A stretch of 64,000 nucleotides of DNA from Fodinibacter luteus (lineage in GTDB: Bacteria > Actinomycetota > Actinomycetes > Actinomycetales > Dermatophilaceae), in the NCBI RefSeq assembly GCF_039541575.1, contig NZ_BAABGM010000011.1, positions 155,286 to 219,285 on the forward strand, read 5' to 3'. Made by a program: the position numbers and the translations under genes. Positions 6,508-15,058 of the stretch are shown here, in pieces. A model generated the notes under the pieces. The model was not told where the DNA came from. It did no database searches and was given only the letters and a program-made list of their open reading frames with translations. Position 1 is the stretch's first letter, and the number at the start of each line of letters is the position of its first letter.

Positions 6508-8864
6508 GTCCGGTGCCCGTCCCCGGCGGCGGACAGCGCCCGGATGCCGTCCGCGCCGTCGCGCGGGTCGGCCGCCGCCCCGGCGACCCGGGCGTAGACG
6601 TCGCCGAGGGCCCGCGCCATCGTCGCGATGCCGAACCGCTCGCGGACGGCCACGCGCGCCTCGTCGGCGCGAGTGATGGCCTCCGGGTCGCGGGCGAGCG
6701 CGAGGGCGCGGGCCACGGCATCCCCGAGAGCGCTCTCGTCGGCGGTGTCGGCGAGCAGGCCGGTGACGCCGTCGGCGACGTAGGTCGCGGGCCCGCCACC
6801 GTCGGGGGCGACGACGACGAGGCCGGCGCTCGTCGCCTCGAGGATCGCGATCCCGAACTCCTCCTTGAGGCTCGCCGACACGTAGACCCCGTCGGTCGCG
6901 GCGAGGCCGGGACGACCCTGCCGGGCCGCGGCCAGCCAGAACGCGACGACGGGGTTGGGGCGGTGCCCGGCGAGGAGGAGGCCGCGGCGGGCAGCCTCCC
7001 CGGCGGGTACCGCGGCATGGATGAGGTCGAGCTCGGCCGCCTCCTCGTGCGAGGGGTCGTCGAGGTCACCGCCGACGACGAGGAGGTTGCACCGTTCGTA
7101 CAGGTCGGGGCGCGACGCCCAGGTCCGCACGAGCGTCGACATGCCCTTGACCCGGTGCAAGCGCCCGACCGACAGCGCGAGCGGCAGGTCCCGGCGCTCG
7201 GGCGGCAGGGTGGCGAGGAGGTCGTCGAGGTCGCGCAGGGCCCGCGGCAGCGCCGGGTCGGGGGCGGTCGCGGGGTCTGGGGCGGATGCGGAACCGCGGG
7301 CGGCCGCGGAGCCCGCACGGCCGGCATCCGCCACCATGCTCACCGCGCGCCCGATCCCGGCGAGGTCGACGCCCTCCCCGACGACGGACACCCGCTCGTG
7401 CGCCGTGGCGTCGAGGCCGAGCAGGTCGTGCACCTCGCGGTGCAGGTCGGGGCGCGGAAGGAGGACGAGGTGGGCGGCCTCGGCCGCGAGGCCGCGCAGG
7501 AGGCGGTCGCGCAGGACGAGGTGCTCGGCGTGGTCGGCGGCACCGAATCCTTTCCTGTTGAGCGTGCCGGCCGCCTCGCGCGCCTGCACGAGCACGTGCG
7601 GGTCGGGAGCGACCGTGAGCACGACCGGGATCCCCAGCTCGCGGGCTGCACCTGCCGCGGCCATCGAGCCGACGTCCGCCATCCGCAGGTGGACGACGTC
7701 GGGGCGCGCCGCCCGCAGGATGCGCCGGATGCCGCGACGCGCCTCGACCCGCAGCGGCCAGGCCTCGGCGGCGGGGAGGGGTGGCCCCCACAGGGGCACG
7801 CTCGCGAAGTGGTGCCCGGGGTCGGTGAGCACGTCGAGGCCGGTCAGGGCGTCGGCCGGGCGTCCCCGCGACAGCGTGACCACACGGTGGGCCCCGCCGG
7901 CACCGCTGGCACCGTCGACACCACCGACCGCACCGTCGACACCACCGTCCGCACCGTCGGCACCGTCCGCACCGACGAGGGCGTCGCCGAGCTGCACGAG
8001 GAGGGTCGCGATGCCACCGGTGTCGCCCTGTCCGGCGTGCGAGAGGGAGGCGTCGATGTCGGAGTGCAGGAACAGCTGCAGCACAGCAGGCCGTGCGGGC
8101 CCGCGGCCCGGGCCGCCGGGCCCCGCGCCGGGCGGGCGCGAGGGCAGGGCCAGGCCGAGGTCGTGGAGGGCCGTGCAGGCCGTGTCGGCGAGCGGCCCCT
8201 CGCCGGCGCAGATGTCGTCGAGGACGAGCACGACCTCAGGGACGTCCGCCCCGGTGTGGTCGCCGAGGGCCGCGACGGCCGCGGCGCGCACGGGGACGGG
8301 CTCGTCGGGGTCCCGGGCGAGGGCGAGCAGGCCGGACACCGTCTCGGGGCCGTCGACGAGGCCGAGGGTCTCGACGAGCCGAGCCCGGACCCCCGGCTCG
8401 GTGGCGTCGGTGAGCGCGGCACCGAGGTGGGCGCGCACGGCATCCGGCGTCCGTGCCGCCCAGGCCTCGAGCGTGCCCTGCGCGAGCATGCCGCCGACCC
8501 CGCCCTCGACGACGAGGGTGACGAGCGGTCCGATGGCGTCGAGGGCCGGTGCAGTGCCCGCGAGCGCCCAGGCGGCGTGCTCCCGCAGGTGCGGGCGGTC
8601 GACCGTGAGCAGGCCCTGCAGGGCGGGTCGGCCGACGGATGCCGGGAGCGCGCCGAGGGCGTGGACGGCCGCGATGGCGACGACGTCGTCGGCCGGGTCG
8701 TGGGCCGCGGCGGCGAGGAGCTCGTGGGAGCCGCCGGTGAGGTCGTCGGTCGCCGCGGCGGCGAGGTCGTCGGCGCGGCGCAGGGCGGCGACGATCGTCG
8801 GCGCGCTGCGCACGGAGTCGAGCGCGGCGTGCACGGGCGGGGCGAGACCCCCAGGACGCGACAT
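6504..8864 (-). CDS. HEAT-repeat/GT4 glycosyltransferase fusion, sucrose-phosphate-synthase-like
   Basis: The 786-residue protein has three parts. Residues 1 to about 260 are alanine-rich HEAT-like helical repeats (for example VVAIAAVHALGALPA, VRAAAVAALGDH). A Gly/Asp/Ala linker of short GADGADG-type repeats lies at about 305-330. A GT-B retaining glycosyltransferase of family 4 completes it, with GRLHRVKGMSTLVRTWASR, NLLVVGGDLDDPSHEE and LKEEFGIAILEATSAGL. The VVGGDLDDPS block is characteristic of sucrose-synthase/sucrose-phosphate-synthase-like enzymes. The HEAT part probably mediates protein contact. It heads a two-gene operon with the GT1 enzyme. Confidence 0.85.
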   Translation of the reverse strand: MSRPGGLAPPVHAALDSVRSAPTIVAALRRADDLAAAATDDLTGGSHELLAAAAHDPADDVVAIAAVHALGALPASVGRPALQGLLTVDRPHLREHAAWALAGTAPALDAIGPLVTLVVEGGVGGMLAQGTLEAWAARTPDAVRAHLGAALTDATEPGVRARLVETLGLVDGPETVSGLLALARDPDEPVPVRAAAVAALGDHTGADVPEVVLVLDDICAGEGPLADTACTALHDLGLALPSRPPGAGPGGPGRGPARPAVLQLFLHSDIDASLSHAGQGDTGGIATLLVQLGDALVGADGADGADGGVDGAVGGVDGASGAGGAHRVVTLSRGRPADALTGLDVLTDPGHHFASVPLWGPPLPAAEAWPLRVEARRGIRRILRAARPDVVHLRMADVGSMAAAGAARELGIPVVLTVAPDPHVLVQAREAAGTLNRKGFGAADHAEHLVLRDRLLRGLAAEAAHLVLLPRPDLHREVHDLLGLDATAHERVSVVGEGVDLAGIGRAVSMVADAGRAGSAAARGSASAPDPATAPDPALPRALRDLDDLLATLPPERRDLPLALSVGRLHRVKGMSTLVRTWASRPDLYERCNLLVVGGDLDDPSHEEAAELDLIHAAVPAGEAARRGLLLAGHRPNPVVAFWLAAARQGRPGLAATDGVYVSASLKEEFGIAILEATSAGLVVVAPDGGGPATYVADGVTGLLADTADESALGDAVARALALARDPEAITRADEARVAVRERFGIATMARALGDVYARVAGAAADPRDGADGIRALSAAGDGHRT

Positions 8865-8895
8865 GCCTCCAGCGTAGGTCGCCGGGAGCCGTCTT

Positions 8896-8917
8896 GTTCA
8901 ATCTCTGTCCAATCTTT
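8896..8917. promoter_or_regulatory. 11-bp direct repeat, candidate operator for the winged-helix regulator
   Basis: GTTCAATCTCT at 8896-8906 is followed directly by GTCCAATCTTT at 8907-8917. This is a tandem direct repeat with the 11-base period typical of OmpR/PhoB winged-helix binding sites. It lies in the 126-base space between the divergent glycosyltransferase operon and the winged-helix/hydrolase gene, so one site could control both. Confidence 0.5.
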
Positions 8918-8990
8918 TGGCGCGCAGCTGCGGGGTCGCCGGGACCTCCGCGCCGTTGACTCCACGCGCATCGCTGTCACAATCAGCCGC

Positions 8991-10250
8991 ATGAGGTACT
9001 CGTTCGGGGACCTCGTGCTCGACACCGACCGCTTCGTCCTCGAGCGGGGTGGGGAGCCGCAGCACGTCCAGCCCCAGGTCTTCGACGTGCTCGGCCACCT
9101 CGTCGCCAACCGGTCGCGCGTCGTGCCGAAGACCGAGCTGCTCGACACCGTGTGGGGCGACCGGTTCGTCAGCGAGTCGTCGCTGACGAGCCGGATCAAG
9201 GCCGCCCGCCGCGCGGTCGGGGACGACGGCATCACGCAGGGATTCATCAAGACCGTCCACGGACGCGGGTACCGCTGGGTCGCCGACGTCGCGGAGCAGG
9301 CCGAGCCGGCATCCGGCGGGCACCGCACCCGCCCCGAACCCCCACCGGGCCGCGTGGAACAGCGGATCCGGTTCTGCCGCACCGCCGACGGGGAGCGCCT
9401 CGCCTACGCCACCGTCGGTGACGGCCCTCCGCTCGTGCGCGCCGCGCACTGGATCACCCACCTCGACCACGAGTGGGAGAGCCCCGTCTGGCAGCACTGG
9501 ATGGAGGGACTGTCCCGCAACCGGACCCTCGTGCGCTACGACGAGCGCGGGTGCGGGCTGTCGGACCACGACCCGTACGACGTCTCCCTCGAGTCGTTCG
9601 TCCACGACCTCGAGACGGTCGTCGACGACCTCGGGCTCGAACGCTTCCCGCTCATGGGGCTGTCCCAGGGTGGGCCGGTCGCCGTCGAGTACGCGCACCG
9701 GCACCCCGAGCGGGTCAGCCGGCTCGTGCTCGTCGGCGCCTTCGTCCAGGGGCGGCGGGCCCGGGCGACGACCCCGAGCCACGAGCTCGAGTTCGAGATG
9801 CAGCGCGACCTCATCCGGCTCGGCTGGGGGCGCGACGAGCACTCGTTCCGGCTCTACTTCTCCTCCGTGTTCATGCCCGACGCCGACCCGCAGGTGTGGA
9901 CCGACTTCGCCGAGCTCATGCGGCGCACGACCTCGGCCGAGAACGCCCTGCGCCTGTTCGACGCTTGCCTGGACATGGACGTCACGCAGGCAGCCGCCGC
10001 CCTCGACGTGCCGACGCTCATCCTCCACGGCCGCGGTGAGACCCGGATCCCCTTCGAGCAGGGCCTCCAGCTCGCCTCGCTCATCAGGGGCAGCCGGCTC
10101 GTGCCCCTCGAGACGCGCAACCACCTCCTGCGCCCCGACGAGCCGGCCTGGGCCCGCTTCCTCGCCGAGGTCGACGCCTTCCTCGCGGAGGAGGAGTCCA
10201 CGGGAAGTCCACGCGGGGTGCACATGGTCTCCAAGGGCGGCGGGCCCTAG
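8991..10250 (+). CDS. Winged-helix regulator fused to alpha/beta hydrolase
   Basis: Residues 1-98 form an OmpR/CadC-type winged helix (VWGDRFVSESSLTSRIKAAR, TVHGRGYRWV). After a Pro-rich linker, residues 125-400 form an alpha/beta hydrolase with the nucleophile in GLSQGG (Ser225), an oxyanion region near HWITHLDHEW and a likely catalytic His in TRNHLL. The hydrolase may act as a ligand sensor or a true enzyme. Such fusions occur in actinobacteria with unknown ligands. It is divergent from the glycosyltransferases and 40 bases upstream of the FAD oxidoreductase, so it may regulate both. Confidence 0.88.
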   Translation: MRYSFGDLVLDTDRFVLERGGEPQHVQPQVFDVLGHLVANRSRVVPKTELLDTVWGDRFVSESSLTSRIKAARRAVGDDGITQGFIKTVHGRGYRWVADVAEQAEPASGGHRTRPEPPPGRVEQRIRFCRTADGERLAYATVGDGPPLVRAAHWITHLDHEWESPVWQHWMEGLSRNRTLVRYDERGCGLSDHDPYDVSLESFVHDLETVVDDLGLERFPLMGLSQGGPVAVEYAHRHPERVSRLVLVGAFVQGRRARATTPSHELEFEMQRDLIRLGWGRDEHSFRLYFSSVFMPDADPQVWTDFAELMRRTTSAENALRLFDACLDMDVTQAAAALDVPTLILHGRGETRIPFEQGLQLASLIRGSRLVPLETRNHLLRPDEPAWARFLAEVDAFLAEEESTGSPRGVHMVSKGGGP

Positions 10251-10290
10251 CGGACGACGGTGGTCCCACACCACCGACGAAGGGACCACC

Positions 10291-11493
10291 GTGAGCAGCA
10301 CCCACCGGGCCGACGCCACCGAACGCACCTGGCGGGCCGACGTCGTCGTCGTCGGCGCCCGCTGCGCCGGAGCCGCGACCGCGATGCTCCTCGCCGATGC
10401 CGGGCACGACGTGCTCGTCCTCGACCGGGCGAGCTTCCCGAGCGACACCGTCTCCACGCACGTCATCGCCCGCACCGGGATGGTGCAGCTGTCCCGCTGG
10501 GGTCTGCTCGACGCGCTCCACGACTCCGGTGCACCACGCGTGCGGACCGTGGAGATCGACACCGGTGCGGACGTCGTCGTCCGCACCGTCAAGGAGCGGC
10601 ACGGCGTCGACCACCTCCTCGCCCCCCGGCGGGTCGTGCTCGACGGCATCCTCCAGGACGCGGCCCGCCGGTCGGGCGCCCGGGTCGTCACCGGGGTCGG
10701 CGTCGACGACGTCATCCGGGATGCCGTGGGGCGGGTCGAGGGGGTCCGCGCGCACGACTCCCGGGGCGGCCTCCGCGTGCTCGCCCGCCACGTCGTCGGC
10801 GCCGACGGGCTCGGCTCGCGCGTCGCCCGAGCGGTCGGCGCCCCGATGACCGTCGAGCGGCCGACGTCGGGCGCGACGCTGTACGCGTACCACCGCGGGC
10901 CGTGGTCGAGCATCGAGTACCACGTCGGCGAGCACGCCCTCGCAGGGGTCTTCCCGACCCACGGCGGCGAGGGCTGCGTCTGGGTGTGCACCCCCGAGGA
11001 CGTCGCCCGCCGGCACCAGCGCAGCGGCTCGCGCGACGCCGTCCTCGCCGACCTGCTCGCCGAGGTGACGCCGGGATTCGCCGACCGGGTTCGCGGCACC
11101 GAGCGGACCTCGCCGGTGCGGGGGATGCTCCGGATGCCGAACCACGTCCGGCGCGCCTGGGGCCCCGGCTGGTCCCTCGTCGGGGATGCCGGGTACCACC
11201 GCGACGCGATCACCGGCCACGGCATGAGCGACGCCTTCCGGGACGCCGAGCTGCTCGCCGCCGCACTCGACACGGCCCTCGGCGACCCCGCCGCCGAGGC
11301 CGCGGCGATGACCGCCTACGCGGCGACCCGCGACCGGATGGCGCGCCCGATCCTCGACCTCACCTGTGCGCTCGCCGCCTTCCCCGGAGCCGCGCGCTTC
11401 GTCGAGCTGCAGCGCCGGCTCGCGGTCGTCATCGACGAGCAGGCCGCCGAGCTCGCCGCCCGGCCCACCCCTTCAGGCGCCGCAGTCGCCTGA
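10291..11493 (+). CDS. FAD-dependent monooxygenase/oxidoreductase (geranylgeranyl-reductase-like family)
   Basis: The 400-residue flavoprotein begins with a Rossmann dinucleotide-binding segment (DVVVVGARCAGAATAMLLA). This is the variant glycine motif of PHBH-fold oxidoreductases related to geranylgeranyl reductases. It also has the GADGLGSRVARAVGAP motif and a C-terminal FAD-ribityl motif (GDAGYHRDAITGHGMSDAF). The substrate is unknown. The GTG start lies 40 bases after the winged-helix/hydrolase gene, and an OsmC-like gene follows, suggesting a small redox operon under that regulator. Confidence 0.85.
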   Translation: MSSTHRADATERTWRADVVVVGARCAGAATAMLLADAGHDVLVLDRASFPSDTVSTHVIARTGMVQLSRWGLLDALHDSGAPRVRTVEIDTGADVVVRTVKERHGVDHLLAPRRVVLDGILQDAARRSGARVVTGVGVDDVIRDAVGRVEGVRAHDSRGGLRVLARHVVGADGLGSRVARAVGAPMTVERPTSGATLYAYHRGPWSSIEYHVGEHALAGVFPTHGGEGCVWVCTPEDVARRHQRSGSRDAVLADLLAEVTPGFADRVRGTERTSPVRGMLRMPNHVRRAWGPGWSLVGDAGYHRDAITGHGMSDAFRDAELLAAALDTALGDPAAEAAAMTAYAATRDRMARPILDLTCALAAFPGAARFVELQRRLAVVIDEQAAELAARPTPSGAAVA

Positions 11494-11554
11494 CCACCGA
11501 CCTCACCCGAGGACCGCCGGAGCTCCGGCACCCCACCGAAAGGAACGACCCACC

Positions 11555-12121
11555 ATGACCATGACCACTGACACGGGCCACCGCAACGGCGTCGACACCG
11601 CGACGCTCTTCGCGACCCTCGACGCCGTCAAGGCGATGCCGGCCGCGGCGCAGTTCCAGTTCCGCGCCCACAACGAGTGGCAGACCGGGACGCACAGCCG
11701 CACGACGATCTCCGACTACTTCGGGGTCGGCGAGGAGCGCGAGCACGAGCACGTCTTCACCTTCGACGCCGACCACCCCGCGGTGCTCGTCGGGCGCGAC
11801 AACGGACCGACCCCCGTCGAGTTCGTGCTCCACGCCCTCGCGGCCTGCCTCACCGCGGGCCTGGCCAACATCGCCGCCGCCCGGGGGGTCACCCTCACCG
11901 AGGTCCGCTCGACGGTCACCGGCGACATCGACCTCAACGGCATCCTCGGCCTCCAGCCGGTCCGCAACGGCTACCAGCAGGTCAGCGTGCGGTTCGTCGT
12001 CGCGGGCGACGCCAGCGAGGACGTGCTGCGCTCGATCGTCGAGCAGTCGCGGCAGCGCTCGGCCGTCTACGACGTCATCACGAACGGGGTGCCGGTCGAC
12101 ATCGAGGTCGAGGTCGCCTGA
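11555..12121 (+). CDS. OsmC/Ohr family protein
   Basis: This 188-residue OsmC-fold protein has the helix with the reactive cysteine (FVLHALAACLTAGLANIAA) and the usual C-terminal SAVYDVITNGVPVDIEVEV. Family members reduce organic peroxides through a Cys pair. Here I find only the ALAAC cysteine; the second position falls in the RSAVYD segment and is not Cys. Classical two-Cys peroxidase activity is therefore doubtful, as for many OsmC-like relatives. ATG 11555 has an AAAGGAA ribosome site. It probably follows the FAD oxidoreductase in an operon. Confidence 0.88.
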   Translation: MTMTTDTGHRNGVDTATLFATLDAVKAMPAAAQFQFRAHNEWQTGTHSRTTISDYFGVGEEREHEHVFTFDADHPAVLVGRDNGPTPVEFVLHALAACLTAGLANIAAARGVTLTEVRSTVTGDIDLNGILGLQPVRNGYQQVSVRFVVAGDASEDVLRSIVEQSRQRSAVYDVITNGVPVDIEVEVA

Positions 12122-12140
12122 CCCCGCTCGCCTCGACTTC

Positions 12141-12199
12141 TTGCACATCACCCACGCCCGGGGGCCGCACGATGGCGCTCGCGCGTGGGTGATGTGCAA
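12141..12199. terminator. Perfect 17-bp inverted repeat after the OsmC gene
   Basis: TTGCACATCACCCACGC at 12141-12157 pairs exactly with GCGTGGGTGATGTGCAA at 12183-12199 around a 25-base loop. It starts 20 bases after the OsmC stop, so it may terminate that operon, but no T-run follows and the long loop is unusual. It has the same design as the hairpin at 31483-31545 and may belong to a dispersed hairpin family. Confidence 0.6.
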
Positions 12200-12232
12200 G
12201 GAGTGGCCGGGAGGCGGGCGGCCCGGCCCCCC

Positions 12233-12320
12233 GACCACGTCCCAGCGCGCCCCCCGCCACGTCCCAGCGCGCCCCCCGACCACGTCCCAGCGCGCCCCCC
12301 GACCACGTCCCGGCGCGGCC
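12233..12320. repeat. 22-23-bp tandem repeat, about four copies
   Basis: Units of GACCACGTCCCAGCGCGCC followed by a C-run repeat at 12233, about 12256, 12278 and 12301, with a degenerate last copy. They lie between the OsmC hairpin and the small gene at 12400. There are no spacers, so this is not CRISPR. The CACGTCCC core might bind a protein, but slippage alone explains it. Confidence 0.75.
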
Positions 12321-12399
12321 CTCGCTCACGTCCCGGGCCGCCGCCCCGTTGTCTGCGCAGAAACCGGACACCACACCCCCCACCACGAAGGAACTCCCC

Positions 12400-12585
12400 A
12401 TGCAGACCCTCGATCAGGTCGGTCGACTCGTCCCCAGCAGCCTCGAGGTGAGCCGCGCAGCGGCGGCACGCCACGCGCGCACCGTCGCCCTCGAGCAGCC
12501 CAGCCCCGAGGCGCGCGCGCCGTGGCGCGACGGCTCCACCCGCCGGCGCGGGTGGCTGCGCGGGGTGGTGGTCCGGCTCCCGTAG
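12400..12585 (+). CDS. Small basic hypothetical protein, 61 aa
   Basis: The frame begins MQTLDQVGRLVPSSLEVSRA, is rich in Ala and Arg, and ends RGWLRGVVVRLP. A good ribosome site (GAAGGAA) lies about seven bases before the ATG, the main reason to accept it. I recognise no domain. It precedes the ECF sigma factor gene by about 120 bases and could be expressed with it. It could also be a chance frame in GC-rich DNA. Confidence 0.45.
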   Translation: MQTLDQVGRLVPSSLEVSRAAAARHARTVALEQPSPEARAPWRDGSTRRRGWLRGVVVRLP

Positions 12586-12705
12586 CCCTGACCGAGCGAG
12601 CCGTCCCTGAGCTCTGACCCAGCGGGTCGGCCCGGACCCGGACCGCGCGGACCCGGCATCCGCCACGATGTCCTTCGACGCGGTGTGAACCGATCGGGGG
12701 GCTCG

Positions 12706-13260
12706 ATGGAACAAGCAGGTGTGACACCCGACCAGGACCCTCCCACCGACCGGGAGCTGCTCGCGCGGATCGCCGACGGCGACCGCGGGGCCCTGCACAC
12801 CCTGTTCACCCGGCACCAGCCCTGGCTGGCGGCCCGGGTGCGCCGCCGCTGCGCCGACCCCGCCGTCGTCGCCGAGGTCGTCAACGACACCTTCCTGCTC
12901 GTCTGGCAGCAGCCGGGCAGGTACAAGGGCGAGGGGGAGGTGGCGGCCTGGCTCTGGGGGATCGCGATCCGCACCCTGCTCCACCGGCTGCGGCCCCGCA
13001 AGTCGGTGCTCGAGCGGCTCGTCCAGGCGCGTCCGCAGCACCACCCCTCCGCCGAGGAGGCCGTGCTGCTGCGGGTCGAGCACAGCGACGTCGGCACGGC
13101 GTTGCAGCGGCTCTCCCCCGAGCTGCTCGCCGTCGTCCAGGCGACCGTCATCGACGGCCTGTCGACGCGCGAGGCCGCCGAGCTGCTCGGCATCCCGAGC
13201 GGAACCGTCAAGAGCCGGATGAGCCGTGCGCGGCTCGAGCTGAGGGAGGCCCTGCGATGA
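12706..13260 (+). CDS. ECF-type RNA polymerase sigma factor
   Basis: This protein of about 184 residues has a sigma-2 region (LLARIADGDRGALHTLFTRH through VVNDTFLLVWQQ) and a C-terminal sigma-4 helix-turn-helix (LSTREAAELLGIPSGTVKSR). It lacks the middle domains, as expected for an extracytoplasmic-function sigma factor. ATG 12706 is chosen over GTG 12685 because the family match begins just after it. Its stop overlaps the anti-sigma start (ATGA). It probably directs its own operon, which runs through an ABC transporter to a lipoprotein. Confidence 0.92.
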   Translation: MEQAGVTPDQDPPTDRELLARIADGDRGALHTLFTRHQPWLAARVRRRCADPAVVAEVVNDTFLLVWQQPGRYKGEGEVAAWLWGIAIRTLLHRLRPRKSVLERLVQARPQHHPSAEEAVLLRVEHSDVGTALQRLSPELLAVVQATVIDGLSTREAAELLGIPSGTVKSRMSRARLELREALR

Positions 13261-14207
13261 GCGGACCCCGCACCCCGTGGCACGTCGACGACGAGACCCT
13301 GTCGGGGTACGTCGCCGGGACCACGTCGCCCGTGCTGTCGACGTCGGTCGAGACCCACCTGCTCTCCTGTGCGACCTGCCGCGAGCGACTCGCCGCGGCC
13401 GCCGACGCCGGACCGGTCCACGCCGGACCGGCCCACGCCGGACCGGCCCACGCCGGACCGGCCGACGCCGGGCCGGCCCACGCCGGGCCGGTCCAGGCCG
13501 GGGCGTCCGAGCTGGACGTGACGTGGCAGCGGCTCGCCGACGCCATCGACCGGCCGTCACCCGGCATCCTGGGCCGCTTCGGCTCGGCGCACCGGTTCGC
13601 CCGCTCGACGATCGCCACCCCGACCATGCTGCTCGCCGCGCTGAGCGCGGTGGCCCTCGTCGTCATCGTGCCGCTCGCGGCGGCCGCCGTCACCGGGGAT
13701 GCCGGCCTCGTCGCCCTGCTCGTGGCCGCACCCCTGGCACCGGTCGCCGCGGTCGCGCTCGCCTACCGCGACCAGTCCGACCCGGCCGGCGAGATGAGCC
13801 TCGCCACCCCGTCGGCCGGGCTACGGCTCGTCGCCCTGAGGGCGGTCCTCGTCGCCGTGGCCGCGCTCGTCGCCGCGACCGTGGCACTGCTGCTCGTCGG
13901 GGTGTGGGTCGACCTCACGACCGCGATGGTGCTCGCGTGGTGCCTCCCCGGCCTGGCCCTCTCGGCGCTCGTCCTCCTGTCCGGCACGACCCGGCTCGAC
14001 CCCGCACGCGTGGCCGGTGTGCTCAGCATCGGCTGGGCCGGCGCCGTCGTGGCCGGCTCGACCGTGGGCCGACGGCTCCGCCCGGAGGTGGCGCTCGACG
14101 TCATCGCCAGCCCGGCCCTGCAGACCGCGGCCCTCACGGTCGCCCTCACCGCCCTGCTCCTGACCGTCGCCCGACGCGACACCGTCTCCTACCGGAGGAC
14201 CGCATGA
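13257..14207 (+). CDS. Zinc-finger anti-sigma factor, multi-pass membrane protein
   Basis: The N-terminus carries the zinc anti-sigma motif HxxxCxxC (His34, Cys38, Cys41 in HLLSCATC), which binds and holds the ECF sigma factor. It is followed by an AGPAH repeat region and six or so hydrophobic helices from about residue 120 to the end. It would sit in the membrane and release the sigma factor on an unknown signal. It overlaps the sigma gene and the ABC ATPase gene by four bases on each side. Family members usually have one helix, so the many helices are notable. Confidence 0.88.
   Translation: MSGPRTPWHVDDETLSGYVAGTTSPVLSTSVETHLLSCATCRERLAAAADAGPVHAGPAHAGPAHAGPADAGPAHAGPVQAGASELDVTWQRLADAIDRPSPGILGRFGSAHRFARSTIATPTMLLAALSAVALVVIVPLAAAAVTGDAGLVALLVAAPLAPVAAVALAYRDQSDPAGEMSLATPSAGLRLVALRAVLVAVAALVAATVALLLVGVWVDLTTAMVLAWCLPGLALSALVLLSGTTRLDPARVAGVLSIGWAGAVVAGSTVGRRLRPEVALDVIASPALQTAALTVALTALLLTVARRDTVSYRRTA
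13407..13496 (+). repeat. 15-bp in-frame tandem repeat in the anti-sigma gene
   Basis: Six consecutive 15-base units (GCCGGACCGGYCCAC and close variants) encode the pentapeptide AGPAH/AGPVH/AGPAD. They lie just after the zinc motif, in the flexible link to the first membrane helix. Copy-number change would keep the frame, so the length of this linker may vary between strains. Confidence 0.85.
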
Positions 14208-15058
14208 CCACCACCACGACGGCCACCACGCTCGAGATCGAGGAGGTCACCAAGAGCTTCGGCGGCACCCGCGCCGTCGACGGGGTGTCCCTGACGGCCG
14301 GGCGCGGCGTCATCGGCCTGCTCGGCCCGAACGGGGCCGGCAAGACCACCCTGCTGCGGATGGTGGCGACGGTGCTCGCCCCGGATGCCGGTCGCCTGCG
14401 GCTGCTCGGCCTGGACCCCTCGGACCCCGCACAGCGCACCGAGATCCGCCGCCGGCTCGGCTACCTCCCGCAGTCCCCGGGCCTCTACCCCGGCTTCACG
14501 CCCTTCGACCTCGTCGACTACGTCGCGGTCCTCAAGGAGCACACCGACCGCGAGTGGCGGCGCGAGGAGTGCCGTCGCGTGCTCGGGTCCGTGGGCCTCG
14601 AGGACGTCATGCACCGGCGGATCCGCAAGCTCTCCGGTGGGATGAGGCAGCGGGTCGCCCTCGCCGCCGCCATGGTGGGCGGCCCCGAGCTGCTCGTGCT
14701 CGACGAGCCGGCCAACGGGCTCGACCCCGAGCAGCGGCTCCAGCTGCGCTCGCTGCTCGCCCAGGTCCCGACCGTGCTCATGTCGACGCACAACATCTCG
14801 GAGGTCGCGGCCCTCTGCCAAGGCGTCTACGTCGTGTTCTCCGGCCGGGTGCGCTTCAGCGGCACGCCGGCCGAGCTCGCCGGGCTCGCGGCCGGCCGGG
14901 TCTGGGAGGACGACAGCCAGGACCCGCGCGCCATCCGCAGCTGGGTCACGGCGACCGGAGCCTTCCGCCACCTCGGCGAGCCGCCCGCCGGTGCCCAGGT
15001 CGTCGCCCCCACGCTCGACGACGGCTACCTCCTCCTCGCCCGCGAGGAGCACCGGTGA
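14204..15058 (+). CDS. ABC transporter ATP-binding protein
   Basis: This 284-residue ATPase has Walker A (GPNGAGKTT), the Q-loop (YLPQSPGLY), signature LSGGMRQR, Walker B (LLVLDEPANGLD) and the switch His (STHN). It begins with a Thr-rich leader (MTTTTTATTLEI). It overlaps the anti-sigma gene and the next membrane gene, so the whole set is co-translated. It probably energises transport by the membrane proteins at 15055 and 15615. The substrate is unknown; the class resembles drug or lantibiotic-type exporters. Confidence 0.93.
   Translation: MTTTTTATTLEIEEVTKSFGGTRAVDGVSLTAGRGVIGLLGPNGAGKTTLLRMVATVLAPDAGRLRLLGLDPSDPAQRTEIRRRLGYLPQSPGLYPGFTPFDLVDYVAVLKEHTDREWRREECRRVLGSVGLEDVMHRRIRKLSGGMRQRVALAAAMVGGPELLVLDEPANGLDPEQRLQLRSLLAQVPTVLMSTHNISEVAALCQGVYVVFSGRVRFSGTPAELAGLAAGRVWEDDSQDPRAIRSWVTATGAFRHLGEPPAGAQVVAPTLDDGYLLLAREEHR

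Noticed and set aside
8898..11273. Long leftward open frame opposite the winged-helix/hydrolase and FAD genes
   Set aside because: It mirrors real genes on the other strand, has Arg/Ser/Pro-rich shadow composition and no motif; a GC-codon artefact.
12233..12320. Repeat cluster considered as a CRISPR array
   Set aside because: Units are contiguous with no unique spacers and no cas genes are nearby.
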